A stretch of DNA of 5,747 nucleotides from an uncultured Lachnospiraceae bacterium. Lineage in GTDB: Bacteria > Bacillota > Clostridia > Lachnospirales > Lachnospiraceae. Positions 1 through 5,692 of the stretch are shown here, one piece after another. How positions within the stretch are numbered: the first letter of the stretch is position 1; each line of letters begins with the position of its first letter. Below the pieces are notes generated by a model that ran no database searches, was not told where the DNA came from, and was given only the letters and a program-made list of their open reading frames with translations. The stretch lies in NCBI GenBank assembly GCA_945836355.1, contig CAMALD010000104.1, positions 1 to 5,747 of the forward strand, in the 5' to 3' direction. Made by a program: the position numbers and the translations under genes.

Positions 1-71
1 ATGTAAATGTGAAATGAACAAAATAAGCTACGAACGCCCGTACAAAACACACAAACTTCACAATGGATGCG

Positions 72-100
72 TTGAAAAATGCTTTGGATAGCGTTATAAT
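72..100 (+). promoter_or_regulatory. Sigma-A promoter of the methyltransferase gene
   Basis: A -35 box TTGAAA (72-77) is separated by exactly 17 bases from a perfect -10 box TATAAT (95-100), so transcription should begin near base 107. This leaves a leader of about 54 bases before the ATG at 161. The match to the vegetative sigma consensus is close (5/6 and 6/6). It is the strongest promoter in the window and may serve several downstream genes, since no intrinsic terminator is visible after it. Confidence 0.82.
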
Positions 101-106
101 AGCTAT

Positions 107-126
107 GCGGGTAATGGAAAACCTGC
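107..126 (+). other. Leader hairpin at the predicted transcript 5' end
   Basis: GCGGGT (107-112) can pair with ACCTGC (121-126) around an 8-base loop, giving six pairs of which one is G-U. The first base of the stem coincides with the predicted transcription start, so the hairpin would sit at the extreme 5' end of the mRNA. Such structures can protect transcripts from 5'-end-dependent decay. There is no following T-run, so this is not a terminator. The stem is short and could be chance. Confidence 0.35.
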
Positions 127-147
127 TATTGGCTTTTATCGAGACTT

Positions 148-154
148 AAGGGGA
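148..154 (+). promoter_or_regulatory. Ribosome binding site of the methyltransferase gene
   Basis: AAGGGGA ends six bases before the ATG at 161. It supports that codon as the start rather than any later internal ATG. Confidence 0.7.
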
Positions 155-160
155 AACAAA

Positions 161-811
161 ATGCTGATTAATGAAAATGTTTTTGGACAGAATATTGAAC
201 TGGAGACAGGAAATTATTACTTTTCTCCCCAGGGGTTGGATAAGGGGACATTACTTATGCTGTCTAAGGTACAAGTGACAAAGACGGATAAGGTGCTGGA
301 CCTGGGGTGCGGATACGGCATTGTGGGCATCTATATTGCGAAATTGATAGGCGGTGACCGGGTTGTGATGAGCGACATTTTATCAGAGGCTGTTCAATTA
401 TCGGGAGATAACCTGAAACGCAATGCTATTGAAGGTGTGAGGCTGCTTCAAAGCGACGGATTAAAAGACATAACAGACAGGGACTTCACTCTGATTTTGT
501 CAAATCCACCGTACCACACCGATTTTTCAGTGGCAAAGGCATTTATCGAAGACGGATTTAAGAGGCTTGTTGTGGGCGGCAGGCTGCTCATGGTGGTCAA
601 AAGACTTGATTGGTATAAAAATAAAATTGCGGGCGTATTTGGCGGTATAGAGGTTTTTGAGATGGACGGATACTACATATTAGAGGCACAAAAGCGTACA
701 AGCTATGTGGCAAAAAGCAAGAAAAACACAAATATGCTTTCGAAAAAGCTTCAGAGAAAATACATAAAGCAATCCGCCACCGGATATCATAAGGTGAAAA
801 ACATGCTGTAA
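161..811 (+). CDS. RsmC-like class I SAM-dependent methyltransferase
   Basis: This 216-residue cytoplasmic protein is predicted to transfer a methyl group from S-adenosylmethionine to an amino group, most likely on rRNA. The sequence shows the FSPQGLDKGT segment (residues 21-30) resembling the FS-DGLD-GS segment ahead of the RsmC catalytic domain. It also shows glycine motif I VLDLGCGYGIVG (45-56), an acidic residue after strand 2 (D72) and the catalytic NPPYH (115-119) typical of N-methyltransferases acting on exocyclic amines. It lacks the N-terminal degenerate domain of E. coli RsmC, like the short stand-alone Bacillota members of about 200 residues (YbxB type). After the last core strand (GYYILEAQ, 170-177) there is an extra tail of about 35 residues, strongly basic from 185 to 213. 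The start is supported by AAGGGGA at 148-154 and a promoter at 72-100. The rRNA target cannot be fixed from sequence, and small-molecule or protein methylation is less likely. Confidence 0.85.
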   Translation: MLINENVFGQNIELETGNYYFSPQGLDKGTLLMLSKVQVTKTDKVLDLGCGYGIVGIYIAKLIGGDRVVMSDILSEAVQLSGDNLKRNAIEGVRLLQSDGLKDITDRDFTLILSNPPYHTDFSVAKAFIEDGFKRLVVGGRLLMVVKRLDWYKNKIAGVFGGIEVFEMDGYYILEAQKRTSYVAKSKKNTNMLSKKLQRKYIKQSATGYHKVKNML

Positions 812-818
812 GAGCATG
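802..818 (+). other. Small hairpin overlapping the methyltransferase stop codon
   Basis: CATGCT (802-807) and AGCATG (813-818) form a perfect six-pair stem with a five-base loop that contains most of the TAA stop (809-811). It is not followed by a run of T, so it is unlikely to terminate transcription. It could act as a 3' stabiliser of the upstream message or be coincidental. Confidence 0.3.
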
Positions 819-820
819 CG

Positions 821-849
821 TTGAAGAACCGCGGCAAATTGCGGATAAA
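821..849 (+). promoter_or_regulatory. Possible weak promoter of the D-lactate dehydrogenase gene
   Basis: TTGAAG (821-826) and GATAAA (844-849) are 17 bases apart, each matching four of six consensus positions. The start would be near 856, about 30 bases before the ATG at 886. The 74-base gap between the genes is long enough to hold a promoter, but matches this modest arise by chance. Confidence 0.35.
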
Positions 850-871
850 CACAAAATAATGCAGACGAATT

Positions 872-876
872 GGAGG
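872..876 (+). promoter_or_regulatory. Ribosome binding site deciding the start of D-LDH
   Basis: GGAGG lies nine bases before the ATG at 886 and downstream of the earlier in-frame ATG at 859. The earlier codon has no comparable site, so 886 is the likely start. Confidence 0.8.
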
Positions 877-885
877 AAATGCGCG

Positions 886-1920
886 ATGGAGAGAATTACT
901 TTTTACGACACAAAACCGTATGATAAGATTTTTTTTGATAAGCTAAAGGATTCCTTTGGATTTGAGATTGACTATTTTGAAAATAAACTGAACAGACATA
1001 CTGCGGTGATGGCAGAGCACAGCGACGCGGTGGTTGCATTTGTAAATGACACGATTGACGGGGAGACGATTGAGCGCCTGTATCAGCAGGGAATCCGGGT
1101 AATCGGTATGCGCTGTGCCGGATATAATAATGTTGATTTTCAGGCGGCATATGAGAAGATTCATGTGCTGCGCGTGCCGGCATACTCGCCGTATGCGATT
1201 GCGGAGCATGCGATGGGGATGGCAATCATGCTGAACCGAAAGCTGCACCGTGCATATAACCGCACCAGAGAGTATAATTTCAGCCTGAACGGTCTGACAG
1301 GCTTTGATTTCCACGGCAAAACGGTCGGCGTAATCGGTACCGGCAAAATCGGACAGGCGTTTATCGATATCTGTCTGGGCTTTGGCATGAAGGTGCTGGC
1401 ATATGATCCGTATCCGGTGGAAAGAGAGGGAGTGACTTATGTGGAGCTTGACAGACTTTGCACCGAGTCGAGTGTGATTTCCCTGCATTGCCCGTTGACC
1501 AAGGAGACAAAGCATATCATCAATAAGGATACCATTGACAGGATGCAGGACGGGGTGATTCTCATCAACACGTCGCGCGGTGCCCTGATTGACAGTGAGG
1601 CGCTGATTGATGGAATTAAGGCACATAAGATCGGAGCTGCAGGTCTGGATGTGTATGAGGAGGAGAATGAGTTTTTCTACGAAGATCTTTCCGATAGAGT
1701 CATGCAGGATGATGTGCTGGCGAGACTGATTTCCATGCCGAATGTCGTGGTGACATCCCATCAGGCGTTTTTGACGGAGGAAGCACTGGAAAGCATTGCG
1801 CAGGTAACCCTGCAGAATTTGAGAGATTATTTTGACGGCCGGCCTTTGCCGAATGAGGTTTGTTATCAGTGCGGCAAAACAGGCACATGCAGGAAGAAAG
1901 GGAAGCAGCGATGCTTTTAA
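886..1920 (+). CDS. ldhA: Fermentative D-lactate dehydrogenase (NAD-dependent)
   Basis: This 344-residue cytoplasmic enzyme should reduce pyruvate to D-lactate with NADH, regenerating NAD+ in fermentation. It belongs to the D-isomer-specific 2-hydroxyacid dehydrogenases. The Rossmann motif GTGKIG is at 151-156, followed by D174 (LAYDPYP), which favours NAD over NADP. The catalytic triad is visible as R231 (NTSRGALID), E258 (GLDVYEEE) and H292 (TSHQAFLT). The segments VPAYSPYAIAEHA (98-109) and NRTREYNFSLNGLTGF (125-140), and the acidic loop after the catalytic Glu, closely resemble E. coli LdhA rather than glycerate or formate dehydrogenases. The family normally ends near PNE (322-324). Here about 19 further residues follow, basic and holding four cysteines (326, 329, 335, 343). 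The start at 886 is chosen because GGAGG at 872-876 fits it; an in-frame ATG at 859 would add nine residues. Activity on other 2-oxoacids cannot be excluded. Confidence 0.9.
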   Translation: MERITFYDTKPYDKIFFDKLKDSFGFEIDYFENKLNRHTAVMAEHSDAVVAFVNDTIDGETIERLYQQGIRVIGMRCAGYNNVDFQAAYEKIHVLRVPAYSPYAIAEHAMGMAIMLNRKLHRAYNRTREYNFSLNGLTGFDFHGKTVGVIGTGKIGQAFIDICLGFGMKVLAYDPYPVEREGVTYVELDRLCTESSVISLHCPLTKETKHIINKDTIDRMQDGVILINTSRGALIDSEALIDGIKAHKIGAAGLDVYEEENEFFYEDLSDRVMQDDVLARLISMPNVVVTSHQAFLTEEALESIAQVTLQNLRDYFDGRPLPNEVCYQCGKTGTCRKKGKQRCF

Positions 1921-1965
1921 GATAACTTTGATTTCATCAGGTTTGCTCAAATAGATATTTTAGAT

Positions 1966-1970
1966 GGAGG
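1966..1970 (+). promoter_or_regulatory. Ribosome binding site deciding the start of the isomerase
   Basis: GGAGG directly abuts an ATG at 1971, leaving no spacer, and lies six bases before the next in-frame ATG at 1977. The second ATG is therefore the likely start. Confidence 0.8.
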
Positions 1971-1976
1971 ATGGAT

Positions 1977-2813
1977 ATGAAAAAGCATAAGATGGCAGTA
2001 ATAATGGAAGCCGGTCTGCTGGCGGTTAGCCTGTTGCTTGGCGGATGCGGGAAAAACGATGAAAAGCAGCCGGAGGATACAAAGGATAATGTATCCGGGC
2101 AGGAAAACAGCGGGATGGCAGCGGATAACGGTGAAGAAGACGTGATGGAGCCTGCCCTGACGGACGAAGCGAAAAAAATGAAGCAGTTTGCAGACCCTCA
2201 GGCGGGGGATGTCTGTGCGGAAATCAATATCAAGGATTTTGGTACGATTACGGTGAAATTTTTTCCTGAGGAGGCACCACGCGCAGTGGAAAATTTTGTG
2301 ACTCACGCGAAGGAGGGCTATTATGACGGTGTGACCTTTCACCGAATCCTGGATGATTTTATGATTCAGGGAGGTGATCCGACCGGAACGGGAAGTGGCG
2401 GAGAAAGCATTTGGGGCTCTGACTTTGAGGACGAGTTTTCCGATGAGCTTCTGCCGGTTCGCGGTGCGCTTTGCATGGCAAATGCGGGCAGCAATACCAA
2501 CGGAAGCCAATTCTTTCTGGTACAGGCGGATGCTGCCACCATCACGGAGATGGAGCGTCTGCTTCTGGCGCAGTATAAGGTTACGCTGACCGAATATTTT
2601 GAGGTAGCCTACGGTGTGACGATGACAGAGGAACAGGTTGCACTGTATGAGACCTATGGAGGAACCCCGTGGTTGTTTGAGCATCATACCGTATTCGGCC
2701 AGATGCTCGACGGGTACGAGGTGCTGGATGCAGTCGCCGGTGTGAAGGCGGATGAAAATGGAGTCCCGGAGGAAAAAGTGATTATCGAGAGTGTGAAGAT
2801 CAAAGAGTATTAA
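1977..2813 (+). CDS. Lipoprotein cyclophilin-type peptidyl-prolyl cis-trans isomerase
   Basis: This 278-residue protein should catalyse cis-trans isomerisation of proline peptide bonds in proteins folding outside the membrane. A lipoprotein signal peptide occupies residues 1-23 (basic start, hydrophobic core, then LLGGC with the lipidated Cys at 24), which predicts anchoring on the outer face of the cytoplasmic membrane. E11 inside the hydrophobic core is slightly unusual. An acidic low-complexity linker runs from about 25 to 65, and the cyclophilin domain from about 78 to 278. Conserved active-site elements are FHR (R123), FMIQGGD (F128, Q131), MANAG (167-171), SQFF (Q178) and HTVFG (H237, F240). 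Between SQFFLVQ and TPWL there is a helical-looking insert of about 45 residues (184-230) absent from compact bacterial cyclophilins such as PpiB. The start at 1977 is set by GGAGG at 1966-1970. It is probably co-transcribed with the next gene, 16 bases downstream. Confidence 0.9.
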   Translation: MKKHKMAVIMEAGLLAVSLLLGGCGKNDEKQPEDTKDNVSGQENSGMAADNGEEDVMEPALTDEAKKMKQFADPQAGDVCAEINIKDFGTITVKFFPEEAPRAVENFVTHAKEGYYDGVTFHRILDDFMIQGGDPTGTGSGGESIWGSDFEDEFSDELLPVRGALCMANAGSNTNGSQFFLVQADAATITEMERLLLAQYKVTLTEYFEVAYGVTMTEEQVALYETYGGTPWLFEHHTVFGQMLDGYEVLDAVAGVKADENGVPEEKVIIESVKIKEY

Positions 2814-2819
2814 TAGATT

Positions 2820-2825
2820 GGAGAA
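2820..2825 (+). promoter_or_regulatory. Ribosome binding site deciding the start of the membrane protein
   Basis: GGAGAA sits four bases before the ATG at 2830. It overlaps an earlier in-frame TTG (2818-2820), which therefore cannot be the start. Confidence 0.65.
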
Positions 2826-2829
2826 TGCC

Positions 2830-3396
2830 ATGAAGGACCGTTTTGAATGGAACGGATATGCATATGATACCAAGGCGGAATGGGAGGAGGCAAAGAAAGA
2901 AGAAGAATCCATCCGCTACATAAAAGCAAAAACAAATCTTTCGGACCCGGCTAAGGCACTCAAAATATATCAGGGGCTGGTCGAAAAGCGTACCTTTGTG
3001 ACGCCGGTGGGCACCGGTTTTTTGGCGGAGCTGCGCAGTAGCATTCTGCATTCGGGAACCGTCTTGGCGGAGGAGCTGCCGGGAGTTCCGGTGGTGCTGC
3101 CCAGAAGAAAGGGGCGCAGTGCGGCTGCGTTTGAGCAGGAGAATCAGGATAAAAACCGCATGATGGCGGATTATTACCGCGGCAGGCTGAAAAATGCCCA
3201 TTTTGCAATCGGTATACTGGTTACTGTGATTGTCGCAATGTTTCTGATTACGATGTTCGGCCCGAATACTCCTTTTGTGGATGCCGAGGTAAAGCTGCAG
3301 GATAAGTATGCGGCATGGGAGCAGGAGCTGACGGAGCGGGAAAATGCGGTGCGTGCAAAGGAGCAGGAGCTGAATCTGTATGACAATAACGATTAA
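2830..3396 (+). CDS. Unrecognised single-pass membrane protein with C-terminal coiled coil
   Basis: I do not recognise a functional family for this 188-residue protein. The N-terminal part (1-35) is charged and starts with an aromatic FEWNGYAY segment. Residues 36-80 form a compact stretch (SDPAKALKIYQGLVEKRTF, then TPVGTGFLAELR) that looks like a small folded helical domain. A basic, flexible region (91-121) precedes one clear membrane segment at about 124-144. The remaining 40 or so residues (152-184) are rich in E, K, A and Q and look like a short coiled coil. Positive charge just before the membrane span (RRKGR, RGRLK) predicts N-terminus inside and coiled coil outside. There is no signal peptide or enzyme motif. 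The gene lies 16 bases after the lipoprotein isomerase and 23 bases before the response regulator, suggesting an envelope or signalling accessory role, but that is only context. The start at 2830 follows from GGAGAA at 2820-2825. Confidence 0.75.
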   Translation: MKDRFEWNGYAYDTKAEWEEAKKEEESIRYIKAKTNLSDPAKALKIYQGLVEKRTFVTPVGTGFLAELRSSILHSGTVLAEELPGVPVVLPRRKGRSAAAFEQENQDKNRMMADYYRGRLKNAHFAIGILVTVIVAMFLITMFGPNTPFVDAEVKLQDKYAAWEQELTERENAVRAKEQELNLYDNND

Positions 3397-3403
3397 GACG
3401 ATT

Positions 3404-3410
3404 AGAAGGG
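3404..3410 (+). promoter_or_regulatory. Ribosome binding site deciding the start of the response regulator
   Basis: AGAAGGG directly touches the ATG at 3411 but is nine bases before the in-frame ATG at 3420. The latter also fits the usual short N-terminus before the first beta strand of a receiver domain. Confidence 0.7.
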
Positions 3411-3419
3411 ATGGTTTGT

Positions 3420-4097
3420 ATGGGACAGTGTAAGATACTTGTGGTGGATGATGAAAGCCGTATGAGAAAGCTCGTCCGGGATTTCCTTGTAAAGAGTGAT
3501 TATGATGTGATAGAAGCGGAAGACGGGGAAGCTGCAGTGGACATCTTTTTCAAACAGAATGATTTTGCGCTGATTATCCTGGATGTTATGATGCCGAAGA
3601 TGGATGGCTGGCAGGTCTGCCGTGAAATCAGGCAGTATTCGAAGGTTCCGATTATTATGCTGACGGCAAAGAGTGATGAGCGCGATGAGTTGATGGGCTT
3701 TGAACTCGGAGTGGATGAATACATATCCAAACCGTTTAGTCCGAAGATTCTGGTGGCACGTGTGGATGCTGTTTTACGACGCACTCTGCAGAAGGAGGAA
3801 GGCTGTCTGGAGGTGGGAGGCATTGTCGTCGACCGGACAGCCCATCAGGTTACTATTGACGGTGAAGCAGTAGAGCTGTCCGTAAAAGAATTTGAACTGC
3901 TGACCTATTTTATCACCAATAAGGGCGTGGCGTTATCCCGCGAAAAGATTCTCAATAACGTGTGGAATTATGATTATTTTGGCGACGCGCGCACGATTGA
4001 TACCCATGTGAAGAAGCTGCGCAGCAAGATGGGTGCAAAGGGAGATTACATCAAGACCATATGGGGGATGGGTTACAAATTTGAGGTGGACGCATGA
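3420..4097 (+). CDS. OmpR/PhoB-family response regulator
   Basis: This 225-residue cytoplasmic transcription factor should be phosphorylated by the histidine kinase encoded immediately downstream. The receiver domain (about 4-118) has the acidic pair D10-D11, the phosphoacceptor D55 in ILDVMMP, the switch residue T82 in LTAK and K104 in SKPF, all as expected for an active receiver. The C-terminal winged helix-turn-helix (about 127-222) has the family signature VKEFELL (155-161), the recognition-helix region around DARTIDTHVKKLRSKM (189-204), and the wing ending in TIWGMGYKFE (213-222). Length is normal for the family. The gene follows the membrane protein by 23 bases and overlaps the kinase by four (ATGA at 4094-4097), which indicates translational coupling. 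The regulated genes cannot be deduced from the sequence; autoregulation and control of the downstream exported gene are possible. Confidence 0.95.
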   Translation: MGQCKILVVDDESRMRKLVRDFLVKSDYDVIEAEDGEAAVDIFFKQNDFALIILDVMMPKMDGWQVCREIRQYSKVPIIMLTAKSDERDELMGFELGVDEYISKPFSPKILVARVDAVLRRTLQKEEGCLEVGGIVVDRTAHQVTIDGEAVELSVKEFELLTYFITNKGVALSREKILNNVWNYDYFGDARTIDTHVKKLRSKMGAKGDYIKTIWGMGYKFEVDA

Positions 4098-5602
4098 GAC
4101 ATTCCCTGAGGTTTAAGATTACATCGATGCTGGTTGTCTGCATGACAGCACTGATTCTTTTGTGCTGGATACTCAACAAATCCTTTTTGGAGTCATTCTA
4201 TCAGGAAACAAAAGTAAAAATGCTGGGCGACAGCTATAAAGAGATTAAAAGCCTGATGAAGGATGAGGATCTTTCAGACCCGTCAAAGGTGTCCGACCAG
4301 CTGCTTGAGAGAATTAACGAGATCAGTTCGGCGAACAACATTGACATTTATGTGATTGGCACCGGCGCCATTGTATGCTCTAACACCTCGAAGCAGGCGA
4401 GAGAGAGAATGACACAGTCAAGAATTGCCTATGTCTATGGGGGCAGCGGCAATTACGGTATTGTAAATATCCGCCTGCTGTACACGGATGGGGAATATGA
4501 TGTCTATTCGCAGACGGACCGTCAGAAAAACAACAGTTTTATTGATTTATATGGGTTTCCGGATAATAAGAACGAGATTTTTATACGGGCAAATTTTGAA
4601 AGTATACAGGAAAGTGCGGAGATTGCGAGCCGTTTTCTGGCATATGTCGGTGCTGTAGTTATCCTGATTGGCAGTATTGTGATATTTTTTATCAGCCGCA
4701 GATTTACCCGACCGATTTTGGAGCTGGCACAGATTTCCGGCAAAATGGCAGAATTGGATTTTGATGCGAAATATCCGGTAAAGGGGAAGGACGAGATTGC
4801 GCTTCTGGGCAACAGCATGAACGAGCTTTCGGAAACTCTGGAACGCACGATTTCCGAATTAAAGAGTGCAAACAATGTGCTTTTGTCCGATATCGAAAAC
4901 AAGACTCAAATTGACGAGATGCGCAAGGAATTCCTTTCCAATGTAACCCATGAATTGAAAACGCCGATTGCGTTGATTCAGGGCTACGCTGAAGGACTTC
5001 AGGATAATCTCCACGAGGATGCACAGAGTCGTGAATTTTACTGTGAGGTTATCATCGACGAAGCACAGAAAATGAACAAGATGGTGAAGAAGCTTCTGAC
5101 GCTCAACCAGATTGAATTCGGACAGAATCAGGTGGAACTGGAGCGCTTTGACATTGTGGCGCTCGTCCGGTCGGTGTTATCCTCGGTGGAAATTTTACTA
5201 AAGCAAAAGAACATACGTCTGATTTTTGAAGAGGAAGGACCGGTCTATGTCTGGGCAGATGAATACATGATTGAGGAGGTTATTACCAATTATGTCAGCA
5301 ATGCAATCAATCATGTGTCCGGGGCAAATATTATTGAGGTGAAGCTTATTCGCAGAGGCGATGTTGTGCGTGTGGCGGTGTACAATACCGGTGAGCGCAT
5401 TCCGGAAGAGGATTTGGACAAGGTATGGATTAAATTCTATAAGGTGGACAAGGCGCGCACCAGGGAGTACGGCGGAAGCGGAATAGGCTTATCCATCGTA
5501 AAGGCAATTATGGACTCCCATCACCGGGAATGCGGCGTGGTCAATCATGAAAGCGGCGTCGAGTTCTGGTGCGAATTGGACGCAAAAGCGCAGGAGATTT
5601 GA
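4094..5602 (+). CDS. Membrane sensor histidine kinase, HAMP-containing, partner of the upstream regulator
   Basis: This 502-residue kinase is the cognate sensor of the preceding response regulator. The first membrane segment is at about 9-28, an extracytoplasmic sensor region of about 150 residues follows (29-182), and the second membrane segment is at about 183-200. A HAMP linker (201-253) contains the expected RPILELAQ segment. The dimerisation and phosphotransfer domain carries NVTHELKTP, with phosphoacceptor H286 and the ExxT phosphatase motif (E287, T290). The ATP-binding domain has the N box (N399, N403), a G1 box reading YNTGERIP (430-437), an F box (WIKFYKVDKAR, 445-455) and the G2 box GGSGIGLSIV (460-469). 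The G1 box has Asn in place of the common Asp (N431), a variant I recall from VanS-like kinases. The sensor region matches no domain I can name with confidence; a PAS/Cache-like fold is a guess. The ATGA overlap and the GAGGTGG at 4083-4089 fix the start. Confidence 0.94.
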   Translation: MRHSLRFKITSMLVVCMTALILLCWILNKSFLESFYQETKVKMLGDSYKEIKSLMKDEDLSDPSKVSDQLLERINEISSANNIDIYVIGTGAIVCSNTSKQARERMTQSRIAYVYGGSGNYGIVNIRLLYTDGEYDVYSQTDRQKNNSFIDLYGFPDNKNEIFIRANFESIQESAEIASRFLAYVGAVVILIGSIVIFFISRRFTRPILELAQISGKMAELDFDAKYPVKGKDEIALLGNSMNELSETLERTISELKSANNVLLSDIENKTQIDEMRKEFLSNVTHELKTPIALIQGYAEGLQDNLHEDAQSREFYCEVIIDEAQKMNKMVKKLLTLNQIEFGQNQVELERFDIVALVRSVLSSVEILLKQKNIRLIFEEEGPVYVWADEYMIEEVITNYVSNAINHVSGANIIEVKLIRRGDVVRVAVYNTGERIPEEDLDKVWIKFYKVDKARTREYGGSGIGLSIVKAIMDSHHRECGVVNHESGVEFWCELDAKAQEI

Positions 5603-5632
5603 TGCCCTGTCTAAAAAAAGAGAAAGAATACA

Positions 5633-5661
5633 TTGCCGAAACAACAAAAACGTGGTATGAT
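5633..5661 (+). promoter_or_regulatory. Extended -10 promoter of the downstream exported gene
   Basis: TTGCCG (5633-5638) and TATGAT (5656-5661) are exactly 17 bases apart. A TGG triplet directly precedes the -10 box, giving an extended -10 element. The start should be near 5668. This indicates that the last gene can be transcribed independently of the kinase operon, although no terminator is visible between them. Confidence 0.65.
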
Positions 5662-5678
5662 AATGTCGTAGAAGTGAC

Positions 5679-5685
5679 AGGAGGA
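5679..5685 (+). promoter_or_regulatory. Ribosome binding site for a GTG-initiated gene
   Basis: AGGAGGA, a near-perfect Shine-Dalgarno sequence, ends seven bases before the GTG at 5693. A GTG at 5686 is too close and in another frame, so 5693 is the start even though it is not ATG. Confidence 0.8.
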
Positions 5686-5692
5686 GTGTTCT

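Noticed and set aside
1..71. Possible gene end or small RNA at the left edge
   Set aside because: The stretch is AT-rich and has early stops in the readable frames. I see no structured RNA or coding signal in it.
802..844. Possible terminator after the methyltransferase gene
   Set aside because: Two small stems (802-818; CCGC 829-832 with GCGG 841-844) are present, but neither is followed by a T-run, so intrinsic termination is unlikely.
943..1950. Long open frame of 335 codons on the - strand
   Set aside because: It lies opposite the D-LDH gene, and its translation is rich in His, Arg, Cys and Ile with no domain. The + strand product has full catalytic motifs, so this is a shadow frame.
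1928..1961. Possible promoter ahead of the isomerase gene
   Set aside because: TTGATT at 1928-1933 has no good -10 partner at 16-18 bases. The AT-rich matches available are either weak or at 20 or more bases.
2374..2589. 71-codon + strand frame inside the isomerase gene
   Set aside because: It is fully nested in another frame of a well-supported gene, has no ribosome binding site and shows no motif.
1947..2912. Long open frame of 321 codons on the - strand
   Set aside because: It is opposite the cyclophilin gene, which has all expected active-site residues. The reverse translation shows no recognisable motif, so it is a shadow.
5603..5632. Possible terminator after the kinase gene
   Set aside because: There is an A-run at 5613-5619 but no GC-rich stem before it on the + strand, and no convergent gene on the - strand that would need one.
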